Shown one piece after another: positions 56,649 through 64,000 of a DNA stretch of 64,000 bases. Numbering within the stretch: position 1 is the stretch's first letter; each line of letters starts with the position of its first letter. The notes under the pieces were generated by a model that had not been told where the DNA came from, did no database searches, and saw nothing but the letters and a program-made list of their open reading frames with translations. This DNA comes from JALHUF01 sp050014795 (GTDB lineage: Bacteria; Acidobacteriota; Terriglobia; UBA7540). The stretch spans positions 16,436 to 80,435 of the forward strand of contig JBEKCQ010000001.1 in assembly GCA_050014795.1 (NCBI GenBank). Reading direction: 5' to 3'. Made by a program: the position numbers and the translations under genes.

Positions 56649-57758
56649 ATGAAAAACGTATTCACCGTTCGATGCCGGATGGTTTCCCTGGTGGTGGGCG
56701 TCTTACTGGGCCTTCCTCTGCTCGCCTTTGCCCAACAGCAAGGCGACCAGACGACCGGCTCCGGGCCGAAGCCCGGCGTGGGTGAGACAGTGCTCGTCCC
56801 TAAGAAGACGGCCCCGTCCCAACCCAAACCCGAAGAGAAGAAGCTCGAGAAGATCAATCCCAACGAAGTCTTCACGCTTTCCACGACCACGAATTTGGTG
56901 AACGTGGAGGTCATGGTTCTCGACCCGAACGGCTACCCCATTCCCAACCTGGGGAAGGTCAATTTCCGGGTCTCTGACGACGGCGTGCCGCAGACCATCA
57001 GCAACTTCGGGCCGGCCGAAGCCCCGATGACCATTTGCATGCTGATCGAGTTCAGCAACAAGTGGTGGTACGCCCTTTATCAAACGCTCCGCTATGCCTA
57101 TGATTTCCTCAACGTCATTCAGCCGAAGGATTGGGTGGCGGTCATGTCCTTCGACTTGAAGCCCGAAATCCTCCAGGACTTCACGCAGAACCGCTACGAG
57201 GTGACCCAGGCCCTGGACCGACTACGCATTCCAGGGTTCAGCGAGATAAACCTGTTCGACGCGTTGGCCTTCACGATCGACCGGATGAAGGACATCCAGG
57301 GGCGCAAGGCTATCCTGGTCATCTGTACCGGGTTCGACACGTTCAGCAAATTGACTTACGGCGACATGTTGAAGATCTCGAAAGCCTCCGACACCATGGT
57401 CTATCCGATTAGCATCCTCGAGTTCATGACGGTGCGGGGGTACGCTGCCGAGGGGGTGGGTTCGCTGCAGGCGCGCAACCAACTGGAGTACATTGCCCGC
57501 TATTCCGGGGGACAAGCCTATTTCCCACGCTTTGACGCCGAACTCCCCACCATCTACCAGCAGATTGCCGAGCAACTGCGCCGGCAATACAGCCTGGGGT
57601 TCGTTCCCACCAACCCGTCGAAAGACGGCAAGTACCACAAGCTCAAGGTGGACCTGGTGGACCCGCAGGGCAATCCCTTGAAGATGGTCGATCAGAAGGG
57701 GAAGAATGTGAAGTATCGGGTGGTAGCGCGCGAGGGCTACTACGCGCCGAAGTCCTGA
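56649..57758 (+). CDS. VWFA-related secreted protein (acidobacterial type)
   Basis: About 369 residues from ATG 56649 (CAGGAG eight nt upstream). A signal peptide (to about residue 30) and a Lys/Pro-rich linker precede a beta-rich segment (NLVNVEVMVLDPNGYPIPNLGKVNFRVSDDGVPQTISNF, key residues only) and a von Willebrand factor A fold. The MIDAS is degenerate: the position of the usual DxSxS reads CMLIEFSNKWW. The layout matches the Acidobacteria-specific VWFA-related family, of unknown function but numerous in these genomes. Confidence 0.9.
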   Translation: MKNVFTVRCRMVSLVVGVLLGLPLLAFAQQQGDQTTGSGPKPGVGETVLVPKKTAPSQPKPEEKKLEKINPNEVFTLSTTTNLVNVEVMVLDPNGYPIPNLGKVNFRVSDDGVPQTISNFGPAEAPMTICMLIEFSNKWWYALYQTLRYAYDFLNVIQPKDWVAVMSFDLKPEILQDFTQNRYEVTQALDRLRIPGFSEINLFDALAFTIDRMKDIQGRKAILVICTGFDTFSKLTYGDMLKISKASDTMVYPISILEFMTVRGYAAEGVGSLQARNQLEYIARYSGGQAYFPRFDAELPTIYQQIAEQLRRQYSLGFVPTNPSKDGKYHKLKVDLVDPQGNPLKMVDQKGKNVKYRVVAREGYYAPKS

Positions 57759-57852
57759 GCACCCGGACCCTGCCGGCTTCGCGAAACTCCATCCACACGG
57801 CAATCTTGCTGACGGCAGAACGCTATGCCAGCAGCTTCGCAACCGCCGCGCC

Positions 57853-58494
57853 CTAGCGGGCGGGTTTGGGCCGCTTGGCCGGCGGGGCGAGCTCCAAGAC
57901 AGGCGGGGCAGGGGGTGGCGGTTCTGGCCCGGCCACCTTGAGCGTGTGCACGGTCGACTCACACGCCTCCATGAAAAGCTCCTCATCTTCGCGGCCGGGG
58001 GTGCAGTACATCTCAACGAGGCGCTCGGACGAGATGACGCGCACCGTGAGCAGCATGGCGCGGTGTTTGTACTGCCAGATCAGGATGGCATCGCGGTTGT
58101 TGATCCTGGTGTGCTCGAAATGATAGCGGGGAATATCCTCGTAGGTGCCCTGGGTCTGCCACTTGGCCATAATCTGGGGCGAAAACTCAAACGTCCCGTC
58201 GGGATTCGGTTGGGAGGTGATGGTCAGAGAAGGAGGAATGCTCCAGAACTTGGGCCGCGTGATCCGGACGCCTCCAGGAAAATTCTCAACTTCTCCATAC
58301 AGGCCTGCCGCCACCTGCATTTCGATCCCCAGGGAATCATTTCGGTACGGCAGGAGCTTCAGGGCCTCTTCCTGTACCCGCTGTTGGTGGCGGGGATACC
58401 ATTTCACCAGGAAGTACTCGCCCGCCAGGATGCCCGCGCCGAGGAGCACGATTCCGAGCGCAACCAGCAACTGCGTGGAAATTTCCCTTTTCAT
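57853..58494 (-). CDS. Single-TM anchored protein of unknown function
   Basis: A 213-residue protein: N-terminal TM (LLVALGIVLLGAGILAGEYFLV), an extracytoplasmic beta-rich domain (SLGIEMQVAAGLYGEVENFPGGVRI ... VEMYCTPGREDEELFMEACESTVHTLKV, with a conserved-looking Cys pair), and a Pro-rich C-terminus. I recognise no named family; the pattern ESTVHTLKV resembles lipoprotein domains of the PsbP-like fold. Confidence 0.75.
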   Translation of the reverse strand: MKREISTQLLVALGIVLLGAGILAGEYFLVKWYPRHQQRVQEEALKLLPYRNDSLGIEMQVAAGLYGEVENFPGGVRITRPKFWSIPPSLTITSQPNPDGTFEFSPQIMAKWQTQGTYEDIPRYHFEHTRINNRDAILIWQYKHRAMLLTVRVISSERLVEMYCTPGREDEELFMEACESTVHTLKVAGPEPPPPAPPVLELAPPAKRPKPAR

Positions 58495-58589
58495 AGCCCG
58501 CCATCTTACTCAGGTTGGCCCGGCGACGCAACGCTCTCCGGCGCAGCCGGCACTCCCAATTTCAACTCCATGTAGATCGCGCCTCGCGC

Positions 58590-59630
58590 TCATCGGACTT
58601 GAATGAGGGGTTTGGCCTTTTCGATGACTTCCCCTACCTCTTGTGCGGGCACGCCGCGCTCGCGAAGCGCCGCCACCAGACGCGAAGCCGCCTGGGGCTC
58701 AACGGAAAGGAACAGCCCGCCGGAGGTTTGAGGATCGAAGAAGAGGTTTTGAACCTCTTCGGGAATTCCATCCGCGAATTCGACGCAGCCAGCGAGGAAC
58801 TCGGCGTTGCGCTTCAGCCCGCCCGGGATAAAGCCTTGGCGCGAATAACTGAGCGCCTCGGGAAGGAACTCGACCTGCGCCGCACGAAGCACCAGGCTGA
58901 CCTTGCTGGCCACGGCCATTTCCCGCGCGTGGCCCAGCAGGCCGAAACCCGTGATATCAGTGGCAGCGTGGACCGGGAATTCGAGTGCCACCTCGCTGGC
59001 CGCGCGGTTGAGTGTGGACATCGACTCGATGGCGGCGGCGACGGACGCTTCGCTGGCCCGATTCGCCTTGAGCGCCGTGGCGATGATGCCGGTACCGATC
59101 CGCTTGGTGAGCACCAAGCGGTCGCCCGGTTGTGCGCCGGCGTTCGCGAGCATGCGCGCCGGGTTCACCAGGCCGGTCACCGCGTAGCCAAACTTGATTT
59201 CCTCGTCGCCGATCGAGTGGCCGCCGATCACCGCGCAGCCCGCTTCCTGCATCTTGGCCAGCCCGCCCTGGAGAATGCTCTCGAGGATGGCCGGATCGCG
59301 CCCCGTGTTCGGGAAGCCTACAATGGAAAGCGCCGAAATCGGCCGCGCCCCCATTGCATAGACATCGCTCAGCGCGTTGGCCGCGGCAATCTGGCCGAAG
59401 GTGTACGGATCGTCCACGATGGGGGTGAAGAAATCCACCGTCTGCACCAGCGCCAGGTCGTCGGTGAGACGATACACTCCGGCGTCGTCGGCGGTGTCGA
59501 AGCCGATCAGGACGTTAGGGTCGGTTTGTTTCGGCAGCTTGGCCAGCACCGAGTCCAAAATACTTGGACTCAACTTGGCCGCTCAACCCGCTGCCTTCAC
59601 CATCGCGGTCAGCCGCGCGCGTTCGTCCAT
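58590..59630 (-). CDS. selD: Selenide, water dikinase with in-frame UGA (selenocysteine) at the catalytic position
   Basis: A 346-residue enzyme making selenophosphate from selenide and ATP. Gene finders would start it at TTG 59573, but the conserved N-terminus continues upstream through a TGA at 59583-59585: ATG 59630 gives MDERARLTAMVKAAG-U-AAKLSP. This aligns with the Cys/Sec-x-x-Lys centre of SelD (Cys17 and Lys20 in Escherichia coli); U16 and K19 fall in the right places. An 8-bp hairpin, loop GUAUU, begins 11 nt after the UGA, a suitable bacterial SECIS distance. The rest is complete (IGGHSIGDEEIKFGYAVTG, DITGFGLLGH, DPQTSGGL). A TATAAT box lies ten nt before the ATG. Confidence 0.93.
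59551..59571 (-). promoter_or_regulatory. Candidate bacterial SECIS hairpin of selD
   Basis: Minus-strand RNA GAGUCCAA-GUAUU-UUGGACUC: a perfect 8-bp stem with a 5-nt loop, the loop starting 20 nt after the UGA at 59585-59583. Flanking GGCC/GGCC can extend the helix. Confidence 0.75.
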
Positions 59631-59640
59631 AACGGTTTCG

Positions 59641-59646
59641 ATTATA
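59641..59646 (-). promoter_or_regulatory. -10 box of selD
   Basis: TATAAT on the minus strand, ending ten nt before ATG 59630, so the leader would be only a few bases. No clear -35 box and no ribosome binding site. Confidence 0.45.
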
Positions 59647-59791
59647 TGCTGTAACCGGGCCCAAATACCACGCGGCGAAGCCTCGCCAGCACACTTACCT
59701 TGAAGTTGACCATCCTGAGGTGAAACAATACTCGGTCACCGCGACATCATTCCGTGAACGGACTCTGCGGTGAGCTTAAAGGAGATCAGCT

Positions 59792-60961
59792 ATGTTTCCC
59801 TTTCATGGCGTGGACTACATGGAAATTGACGCGCTCTTCAGCGAGGAAGAAAAGCTGGTGCGCCAGACGGTGCGCGAGTTTGTGGACAACGAAGTGAATC
59901 CGCACATCGAGGAATGGAACCGCGAAGCGAAGTTCCCCATGCATCTGGTGCCGCTGATGGCCGAGCTGGGTTTTTACGGCGCCAACCTGCAGGGCTACGG
60001 CTGCGCGGGGATGTCGAACGTGGACTACGGCCTCATCATGCAGGAGCTCGAGCGCGGCGACAGCGGCCTGCGGAGTTTCGTGTCGGTGCAAGGCGCGCTG
60101 GTGATGTATCCCATCAACGAGTACGGCTCCGAAGAGCAGAAAGAGCGCTGGCTGCCGGCGCTCCAGCAGGGCAAGGCCCTCGGCTGCTTTGGGCTTACGG
60201 AGCCTGACTTCGGCTCGAACCCGGGTGGCATGCGCACGCGCGCTGTCAAAGACGGTGACCACTGGGTTCTGAACGGTGAGAAGGCGTGGATTACTTCCGG
60301 CACGATTGCCGACGTGGCCGTAGTCTGGGCGCGCACCGACGAAGGCTTTCGCGGCTTCCTGGTGGAGAAAGGGACGCCGGGCTACTCGGCGAAAGACATC
60401 AAAGGGAAGTGGTCGCTGCGCGCCTCGGTGACGTCGAGCCTTTCGCTCCAGGACGTGCGCGTGCCGGAATCGAACCGGCTTCCCAAAGCCACGAGTTTGA
60501 AGGCCGCGCTCAGTTGCCTGACGCAGGCGCGCTACGGCATCGGCTGGGGCGCCATTGGGGCGGCGATGGCGTGCTACAACGAATCGCTGGAATACGCCAA
60601 GATTCGCAAGCAGTTCGACGATAAGCCCATCGCCTGCCATCAACTCATCCAGGCGAAATTCGCCGACATGATTACGGAAATCACCAAGGGGCAGTTGCTG
60701 GCCTTGCAGGTGGGCCGGCTGAAAGACAAAGGCCGCGCCGACTTCGCGCATGTCTCCATGCTCAAGCGCAACAACGTGAAGATGGCGCTCGACGTGGCGC
60801 GCGCCGGACGCGATATCCTGGGCGCCAACGGCGTCGCCGACGAGTACCCCATCTTCCGCCACATGTGCAACCTGGAGTCCGTCTTCACCTACGAGGGCAC
60901 GCACAACATGCACACCCTCATCATCGGCGAGCGCGTGACGGGCATTCCGGCGTATAAATAG
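59792..60961 (+). CDS. Acyl-CoA dehydrogenase, glutaryl-CoA-dehydrogenase-like
   Basis: A 389-residue flavoprotein. AAAGGAG lies 9 nt before the ATG. Signatures are FGLTEPDFGSNPGGMRTRA, the FAD/ETF region ARYGIGWGAIGAA, and the catalytic base Glu in TYEGTHNMHTLIIG. The GSNPGG-MxTRA and YEGTHxxH forms fit the glutaryl-CoA dehydrogenase branch, which oxidatively decarboxylates glutaryl-CoA in lysine/tryptophan or aromatic degradation. It is divergent from selD and has no pathway neighbours here. Confidence 0.92.
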   Translation: MFPFHGVDYMEIDALFSEEEKLVRQTVREFVDNEVNPHIEEWNREAKFPMHLVPLMAELGFYGANLQGYGCAGMSNVDYGLIMQELERGDSGLRSFVSVQGALVMYPINEYGSEEQKERWLPALQQGKALGCFGLTEPDFGSNPGGMRTRAVKDGDHWVLNGEKAWITSGTIADVAVVWARTDEGFRGFLVEKGTPGYSAKDIKGKWSLRASVTSSLSLQDVRVPESNRLPKATSLKAALSCLTQARYGIGWGAIGAAMACYNESLEYAKIRKQFDDKPIACHQLIQAKFADMITEITKGQLLALQVGRLKDKGRADFAHVSMLKRNNVKMALDVARAGRDILGANGVADEYPIFRHMCNLESVFTYEGTHNMHTLIIGERVTGIPAYK

Positions 60962-61049
60962 CTCTTGGGAGTCGCACACTTCGCAAACAGAGGATGTATG
61001 CGCCCCCGCAGACGGGGCAAGGGACAGGAGGCGAGGGGCAGCCTCCAGT

Positions 61050-62261
61050 TCAAGTTCTCGGGCGCCGGGCGTCCATCTTAGCCTTCCATTCGATCCACCC
61101 CTCTTCCGATCTCTCGCGAGATCCGACAGGGAGGTCCTTGATCAGAGCCAACCCTTCGTGCCAGCTCGAGAAAGCTTCATCTATTCGATTCTGAGCCCAG
61201 TTCAAGGCAACGTTGGTTCTTATCCGGGCGAGTCGGGGAAGCTTGGGCGGAGAATGGAGCAGGCCGAACCATTTCTGAGCCTTCTCCGCGTCGTGTCTGA
61301 ACCACGCCTGAAACACCGAAGCTTCAGCGATCAAGGTTTCCCGAAAGCTCTTGGGAACTATCCGCGCGTTCCGAAGACAACCCTCGAGGTAGGGGCCTGC
61401 TCTCGCGCCATCTTCGCAGTCGTTTGCCCAAACGTACGCCTGCCAGCAACCATAAAACGCGTCGTAGGTCGTGTCCTTCCCGTACCCAGCCGCCTGAACC
61501 CAGGTGCGTCGCCAGAATTTCGGTCTCAGGCCGGACGATCTTTGCATATCAACAGCAAGGATACTCATCCAGCGGCGGGTGTTTTCGGGAGATGTAGCGA
61601 GCATCCGCAATCTGGCACCATCGGGAAGCACGCCATCGTAACTGCGAGTCAGGAACAAACCACCAAGCCCGATTCCTGAGACAACGCCCCAAGGCAACAT
61701 TATTGCCTTGAACCATTCGGGGAGTCCGTACAAACTCCCGGCCCCCAAGATGATCATAATAACGACGACAGAAAGCAGATCTGCGAGTGGACCGCCCGCC
61801 ACATAGAAGGCCAACTTCCTCCGCAATTTCCGCACGCTACCAATAGTTATACTTACACCCATGAAACCGATTGCAGCGTCTTGCTTACGAAGCCCAAAAT
61901 GTACCCTCCCGCCCTCCTGTGAAACCACAACGGGTCCCAGGAAGGCTCTGACATGGAAGCCGACTAGGTTCCCTGCAACGAAATGCCCGACCTCATGGAG
62001 TGCAAGCGCGAAAAAGGGGGCAGCTACGAGTGCAAGGAGGAAAAATGGCACCGCATAAGGAGCCAGCGACCCCAATATGGGGCGCAGCGTCTCATTGACG
62101 AAATAAATCGCGATATAGCCGCCCACGGTGACGACCACGGCAATCCCGACCCCCAACAGCACACCTTGCCACCACAACATTGGGGACGACCTTTCGCAGA
62201 CAGTAAGCGGCACTTGGAGGTCGAGAATCGGGGTCTCTGAATTTGCCTCTGGCATAGGCAT
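61050..62261 (-). CDS. M50-type (site-2-protease-like) membrane metalloprotease with helical C-terminus
   Basis: About 403 residues from ATG 62261; ATG 62255 or a TTG at 62309 are alternatives. The zinc motif HEVGH sits in LALVAAPFFALALHEVGHFVAGN, and the second motif AGGPLADLLSVV resembles the NPDG-type site but lacks the usual Asp-Gly order, so activity is likely but not certain. Four to five TM helices make up the first half. The C-terminal 170 residues are soluble and helical (WAQNRIDEAFSSWHEGLALI), perhaps TPR-like. The G+C content is visibly lower than that of its neighbours, suggesting later acquisition. Confidence 0.75.
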   Translation of the reverse strand: MPMPEANSETPILDLQVPLTVCERSSPMLWWQGVLLGVGIAVVVTVGGYIAIYFVNETLRPILGSLAPYAVPFFLLALVAAPFFALALHEVGHFVAGNLVGFHVRAFLGPVVVSQEGGRVHFGLRKQDAAIGFMGVSITIGSVRKLRRKLAFYVAGGPLADLLSVVVIMIILGAGSLYGLPEWFKAIMLPWGVVSGIGLGGLFLTRSYDGVLPDGARLRMLATSPENTRRWMSILAVDMQRSSGLRPKFWRRTWVQAAGYGKDTTYDAFYGCWQAYVWANDCEDGARAGPYLEGCLRNARIVPKSFRETLIAEASVFQAWFRHDAEKAQKWFGLLHSPPKLPRLARIRTNVALNWAQNRIDEAFSSWHEGLALIKDLPVGSRERSEEGWIEWKAKMDARRPRT

Positions 62262-62416
62262 TGGACCGAGTTTGCAGCGGCTACTCCCGGCGATTGTTGG
62301 AATATACAATAAGTCGGGTAACTTTTGATGGTTTGTGGCCTTCTCGGCGGGTCAGGGATGAGGAGAAATCAATCCGCAGACTCGCCGCGCCGTCTCAAAG
62401 CGTGGCGTGACGTGCT

Positions 62417-62870
62417 GTAGCGCCGCTCCATGAGCGGCGTCTTTGAAGGATTCGCCATTTCGCCGGTCACAGAGCGGCGGCGCGTATCTGTCACCCTGAG
62501 CGCAGCCCTGTACCGTCTGGTCCGGGGCGCAGCGAAGGGTCTCTGCATTGGCTTTGTTTAATGCGGAGATTCTTCGTCCGTCAGCTGACGGACTCAGAAT
62601 GACAAGTTCCGCCGGTCAACTGACGGTCGCTACAGCCGGGCCGGCGCCAGCCGGTGATTGGTGCACTCCTCAAGGCCCGCAGGGCCGAAAGATTGTGGCC
62701 CAGGGCGAGAGCCCTGGGAAGGCAGCAGCCCCCACCCCCTCTATCCCCCTCCCCCGTGCATGGGGGAGGGGGCAGGGGGAGAGGGAGCGTCTGGCAAACC
62801 CACGGCTGACGCCGTGGGCCACGTTCTCCCGCCCCTGCCGGGGCTGCGCGGCTGGCCCCGCATGATTTTT
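62417..62870. repeat. Noncoding cluster of palindromic repeats
   Basis: Part of a 1-kb stretch without genes. It holds GTAGCGCCGCT-ccatg-AGCGGCG (62417-62439), a CCCTGAGCGCAGC/GCGAAGGGTCTCTGC repeat of the type scattered through many such genomes (about 62494-62548), CCCAGGGC-gaga-GCCCTGGG (62699-62718), an 11-bp C/G-tract palindrome (62745-62772) and CCCACGGC-tgac-GCCGTGGG (62799-62818). Bases 62262-62416 show nothing recognisable. Confidence 0.6.
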
Positions 62871-63250
62871 CGCTTGACAAACACTGGCCAAGTGTGATAG
62901 GCTATAGATTAATGTGGCCGAGATTACAGAGGCGGCGCGAGCATAGTTTCGGTGGTGTCAAATGCGTCAGCGGATTCAAATCGAGGTGAAACCTCCCCTC
63001 AAAACCTACCCCACGTCTGCGCGCACTATAAATACGGCAACACCAAGGCAAAGCTGGTATGTGATAGGAAATGAATGAGTTAAGATTTCCACAGACGGAC
63101 CGAAGCTGGTATGTTATTGAAAACAAAGAAGGGCTGATTTGGCGAAGCGAAGCTGGTATGCGCCTTTGTTTCTATAACATACCAGCTTTGCGAAAGAAGC
63201 AAAGCTGAACTGAAAGCCGAAAATCGACGATGATCGGTTTTCTGTTGGCT
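62871..63250 (+). other. AT-rich noncoding element B with promoter-like head and AAGCTGGTATG repeats
   Basis: Opens with TTGACA (62874-62879), an 18-nt spacer containing the palindrome ACACT-GGCCA-AGTGT (62881-62895), and TAGGCT (62898-62903). GTGGCCGAGA (62914-62923) and GCGAGCAT (62937-62944) are shared with the element at 9424. Three direct AAGCTGGTATG copies (63051, 63103, 63150) and one inverted copy (63178-63188) follow; the last pair makes a hairpin with a 17-nt loop. No supported reading frame. It ends about 70 nt before the 3' end of the aldo/keto reductase gene. Confidence 0.5.
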
Positions 63251-63317
63251 ATGTTGATAGCTTAGGCAGAGTTTGTCGGGGCCTTTCGTTGCTGGGAGTA
63301 GAGACCGCCCCGTTCGA

Positions 63318-64000
63318 TCAGAGGTTGATCACCTTCATCCCCATCTCGTGGTAGCGGTTGCCAGCGGCGACGCCTTGGGGCGCGATTTCGTTGATGCGCG
63401 CCAAGTCCTCCGTCGTAAGACCAATCTCCAACGCCGCCAGGTTTTCTTCGAGATGTGCCCGGCTGGTCGTCCCCGGGATGGGCAAGATATCTTCGCCCTG
63501 GGCGAAGACCCAGGCGAGCGCCAGTTGCGCGGGTTTGCATCCTTTGGCCGCGGCGAGTTCCTGGACGTGCCGAACCAGATCGAGGTTTTTGGCAAAGTTG
63601 TCTCCCACGAAGCGCGGCATGGTGCGGCGCCAATCGCCGGGCGCGAGGTCATCGGGGGTTTTGATTTTGCCCGTGAGGAAGCCACGCCCGAGGGGGCTGT
63701 AAGCCACGAAGCTGATCCCAAGTTCGCGGCAAGTGGCAATGATTTCATCCTCGGGTTCGCGGCTCCACAGCGAGTACTCGGTTTGCAGCGCGCTGAGGGG
63801 ATGCGTGCGGTGCGCCCGGCGGAGGGTGGCCGGGGCGGCTTCGGAGAGGCCCAGAAAACGGGCTTTGCCCTCCTCCACCAGCCGCGCCATGGCGCCGACG
63901 GTCTCCTCGATCGGCACGTTCCGGTCCACCCGATGTTGGTAGTAGAGGTCGATGGTTTCCACCCGGAGGCGCTGCAAGCTGGCGTCGCAGGCTTGGCGGA
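63318..64000 (-). CDS. Aldo/keto reductase (N-terminus outside the window)
   Basis: The frame is open to the window edge; about 227 residues are visible, lacking the first third with the catalytic Asp-Tyr. Visible motifs: ACDASLQRLRVETIDLYYQHRVD, LGLSEAAPATLRRAH, LQTEYSLWSREPEDEI, ISFVAYSPLGRGFLTGK, and the NADP-binding IPGTTSRAHLEENLAAL. This is the AKR13/YhdN-like branch of NADPH-dependent reductases with broad carbonyl substrates. Confidence 0.93.
   Translation of the reverse strand, partial: RQACDASLQRLRVETIDLYYQHRVDRNVPIEETVGAMARLVEEGKARFLGLSEAAPATLRRAHRTHPLSALQTEYSLWSREPEDEIIATCRELGISFVAYSPLGRGFLTGKIKTPDDLAPGDWRRTMPRFVGDNFAKNLDLVRHVQELAAAKGCKPAQLALAWVFAQGEDILPIPGTTSRAHLEENLAALEIGLTTEDLARINEIAPQGVAAGNRYHEMGMKVINL

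Noticed and set aside
58515..59654. Long plus-strand frame across selD
   Set aside because: Shadow frame; the minus strand encodes an unmistakable SelD.
63051..63188. CRISPR array (regularly spaced AAGCTGGTATG)
   Set aside because: Repeats are only 11 nt, spacers unequal, one copy inverted, and no cas genes are present.

Overview
The window is high-GC, densely coded bacterial DNA that looks like part of an acidobacterial chromosome. The evidence is a 1236-residue Oar-like TonB-dependent receptor with an N-terminal carboxypeptidase-regulatory fold, a VWFA-related secreted protein of the type typical of Acidobacteria, TPR/PEGA Ser/Thr kinases, DUF4097 and MacB-type permease clusters, and many short palindromic intergenic repeats. 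No rRNA, tRNA, CRISPR array, phage gene or transposase was found. Taxonomy is inferred from gene content only.

Layout. 1-8050: the end of a Ser/Thr kinase with TPRs, a TPR lipoprotein-like/secreted protein and the Oar-like receptor behind a good sigma70 promoter. 8187-14829: a sugar-phosphate isomerase (SIS) and a BadF-type kinase that could form an amino-sugar pathway, a PilB/GspE ATPase fused to a zinc ribbon and a cyclic-nucleotide-binding domain, and GalT. 14866-22055: a START-like protein, a Tat-exported hydrolase, DUF4097, and a MacA/FtsX-type exporter without its ATPase. 22400-24623: a DUF1537 kinase plus PdxA-type dehydrogenase, a likely four-carbon sugar-acid pathway.

24851-36903 is a signalling block: hybrid kinase, response regulator, TonB receptor, YfiR-like periplasmic protein, a giant CHASE8-HAMP-4xPAS-HisKA-HATPase-2xREC-HPt kinase, and two REC-GGDEF diguanylate cyclases, several joined by 4-nt overlaps. 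I infer a surface-to-cytoplasm relay ending in c-di-GMP, in which a YfiR-type inhibitor works on a phosphorelay kinase instead of directly on a GGDEF enzyme.

36918-53012: a stand-alone RAM domain, two related small proteins, a TetR-controlled YbhGFSR-like ABC exporter with a nested palindromic operator, YqeY, an OPT transporter, a rhomboid protease, an NTF2-like protein, a terpenoid-toroid-like protein, and a cobalamin riboswitch with an intrinsic terminator in front of a BtuB-like receptor. 53151-64000: pyruvate kinase, two membrane proteins, a secreted peptide made of six identical 14-residue repeats, the VWFA protein, SelD, a glutaryl-CoA-dehydrogenase-like enzyme, an M50-type membrane protease and a partial aldo/keto reductase.

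The most notable points are: selD has an in-frame UGA at the catalytic position followed by a hairpin, so it is a selenoprotein whose start is easily missed; the YfiR/CHASE8 relay; the 14-residue repeat peptide; and two AT-rich noncoding elements (about 9.4-9.8 kb and 62.9-63.2 kb) that share the same promoter-plus-palindrome head.
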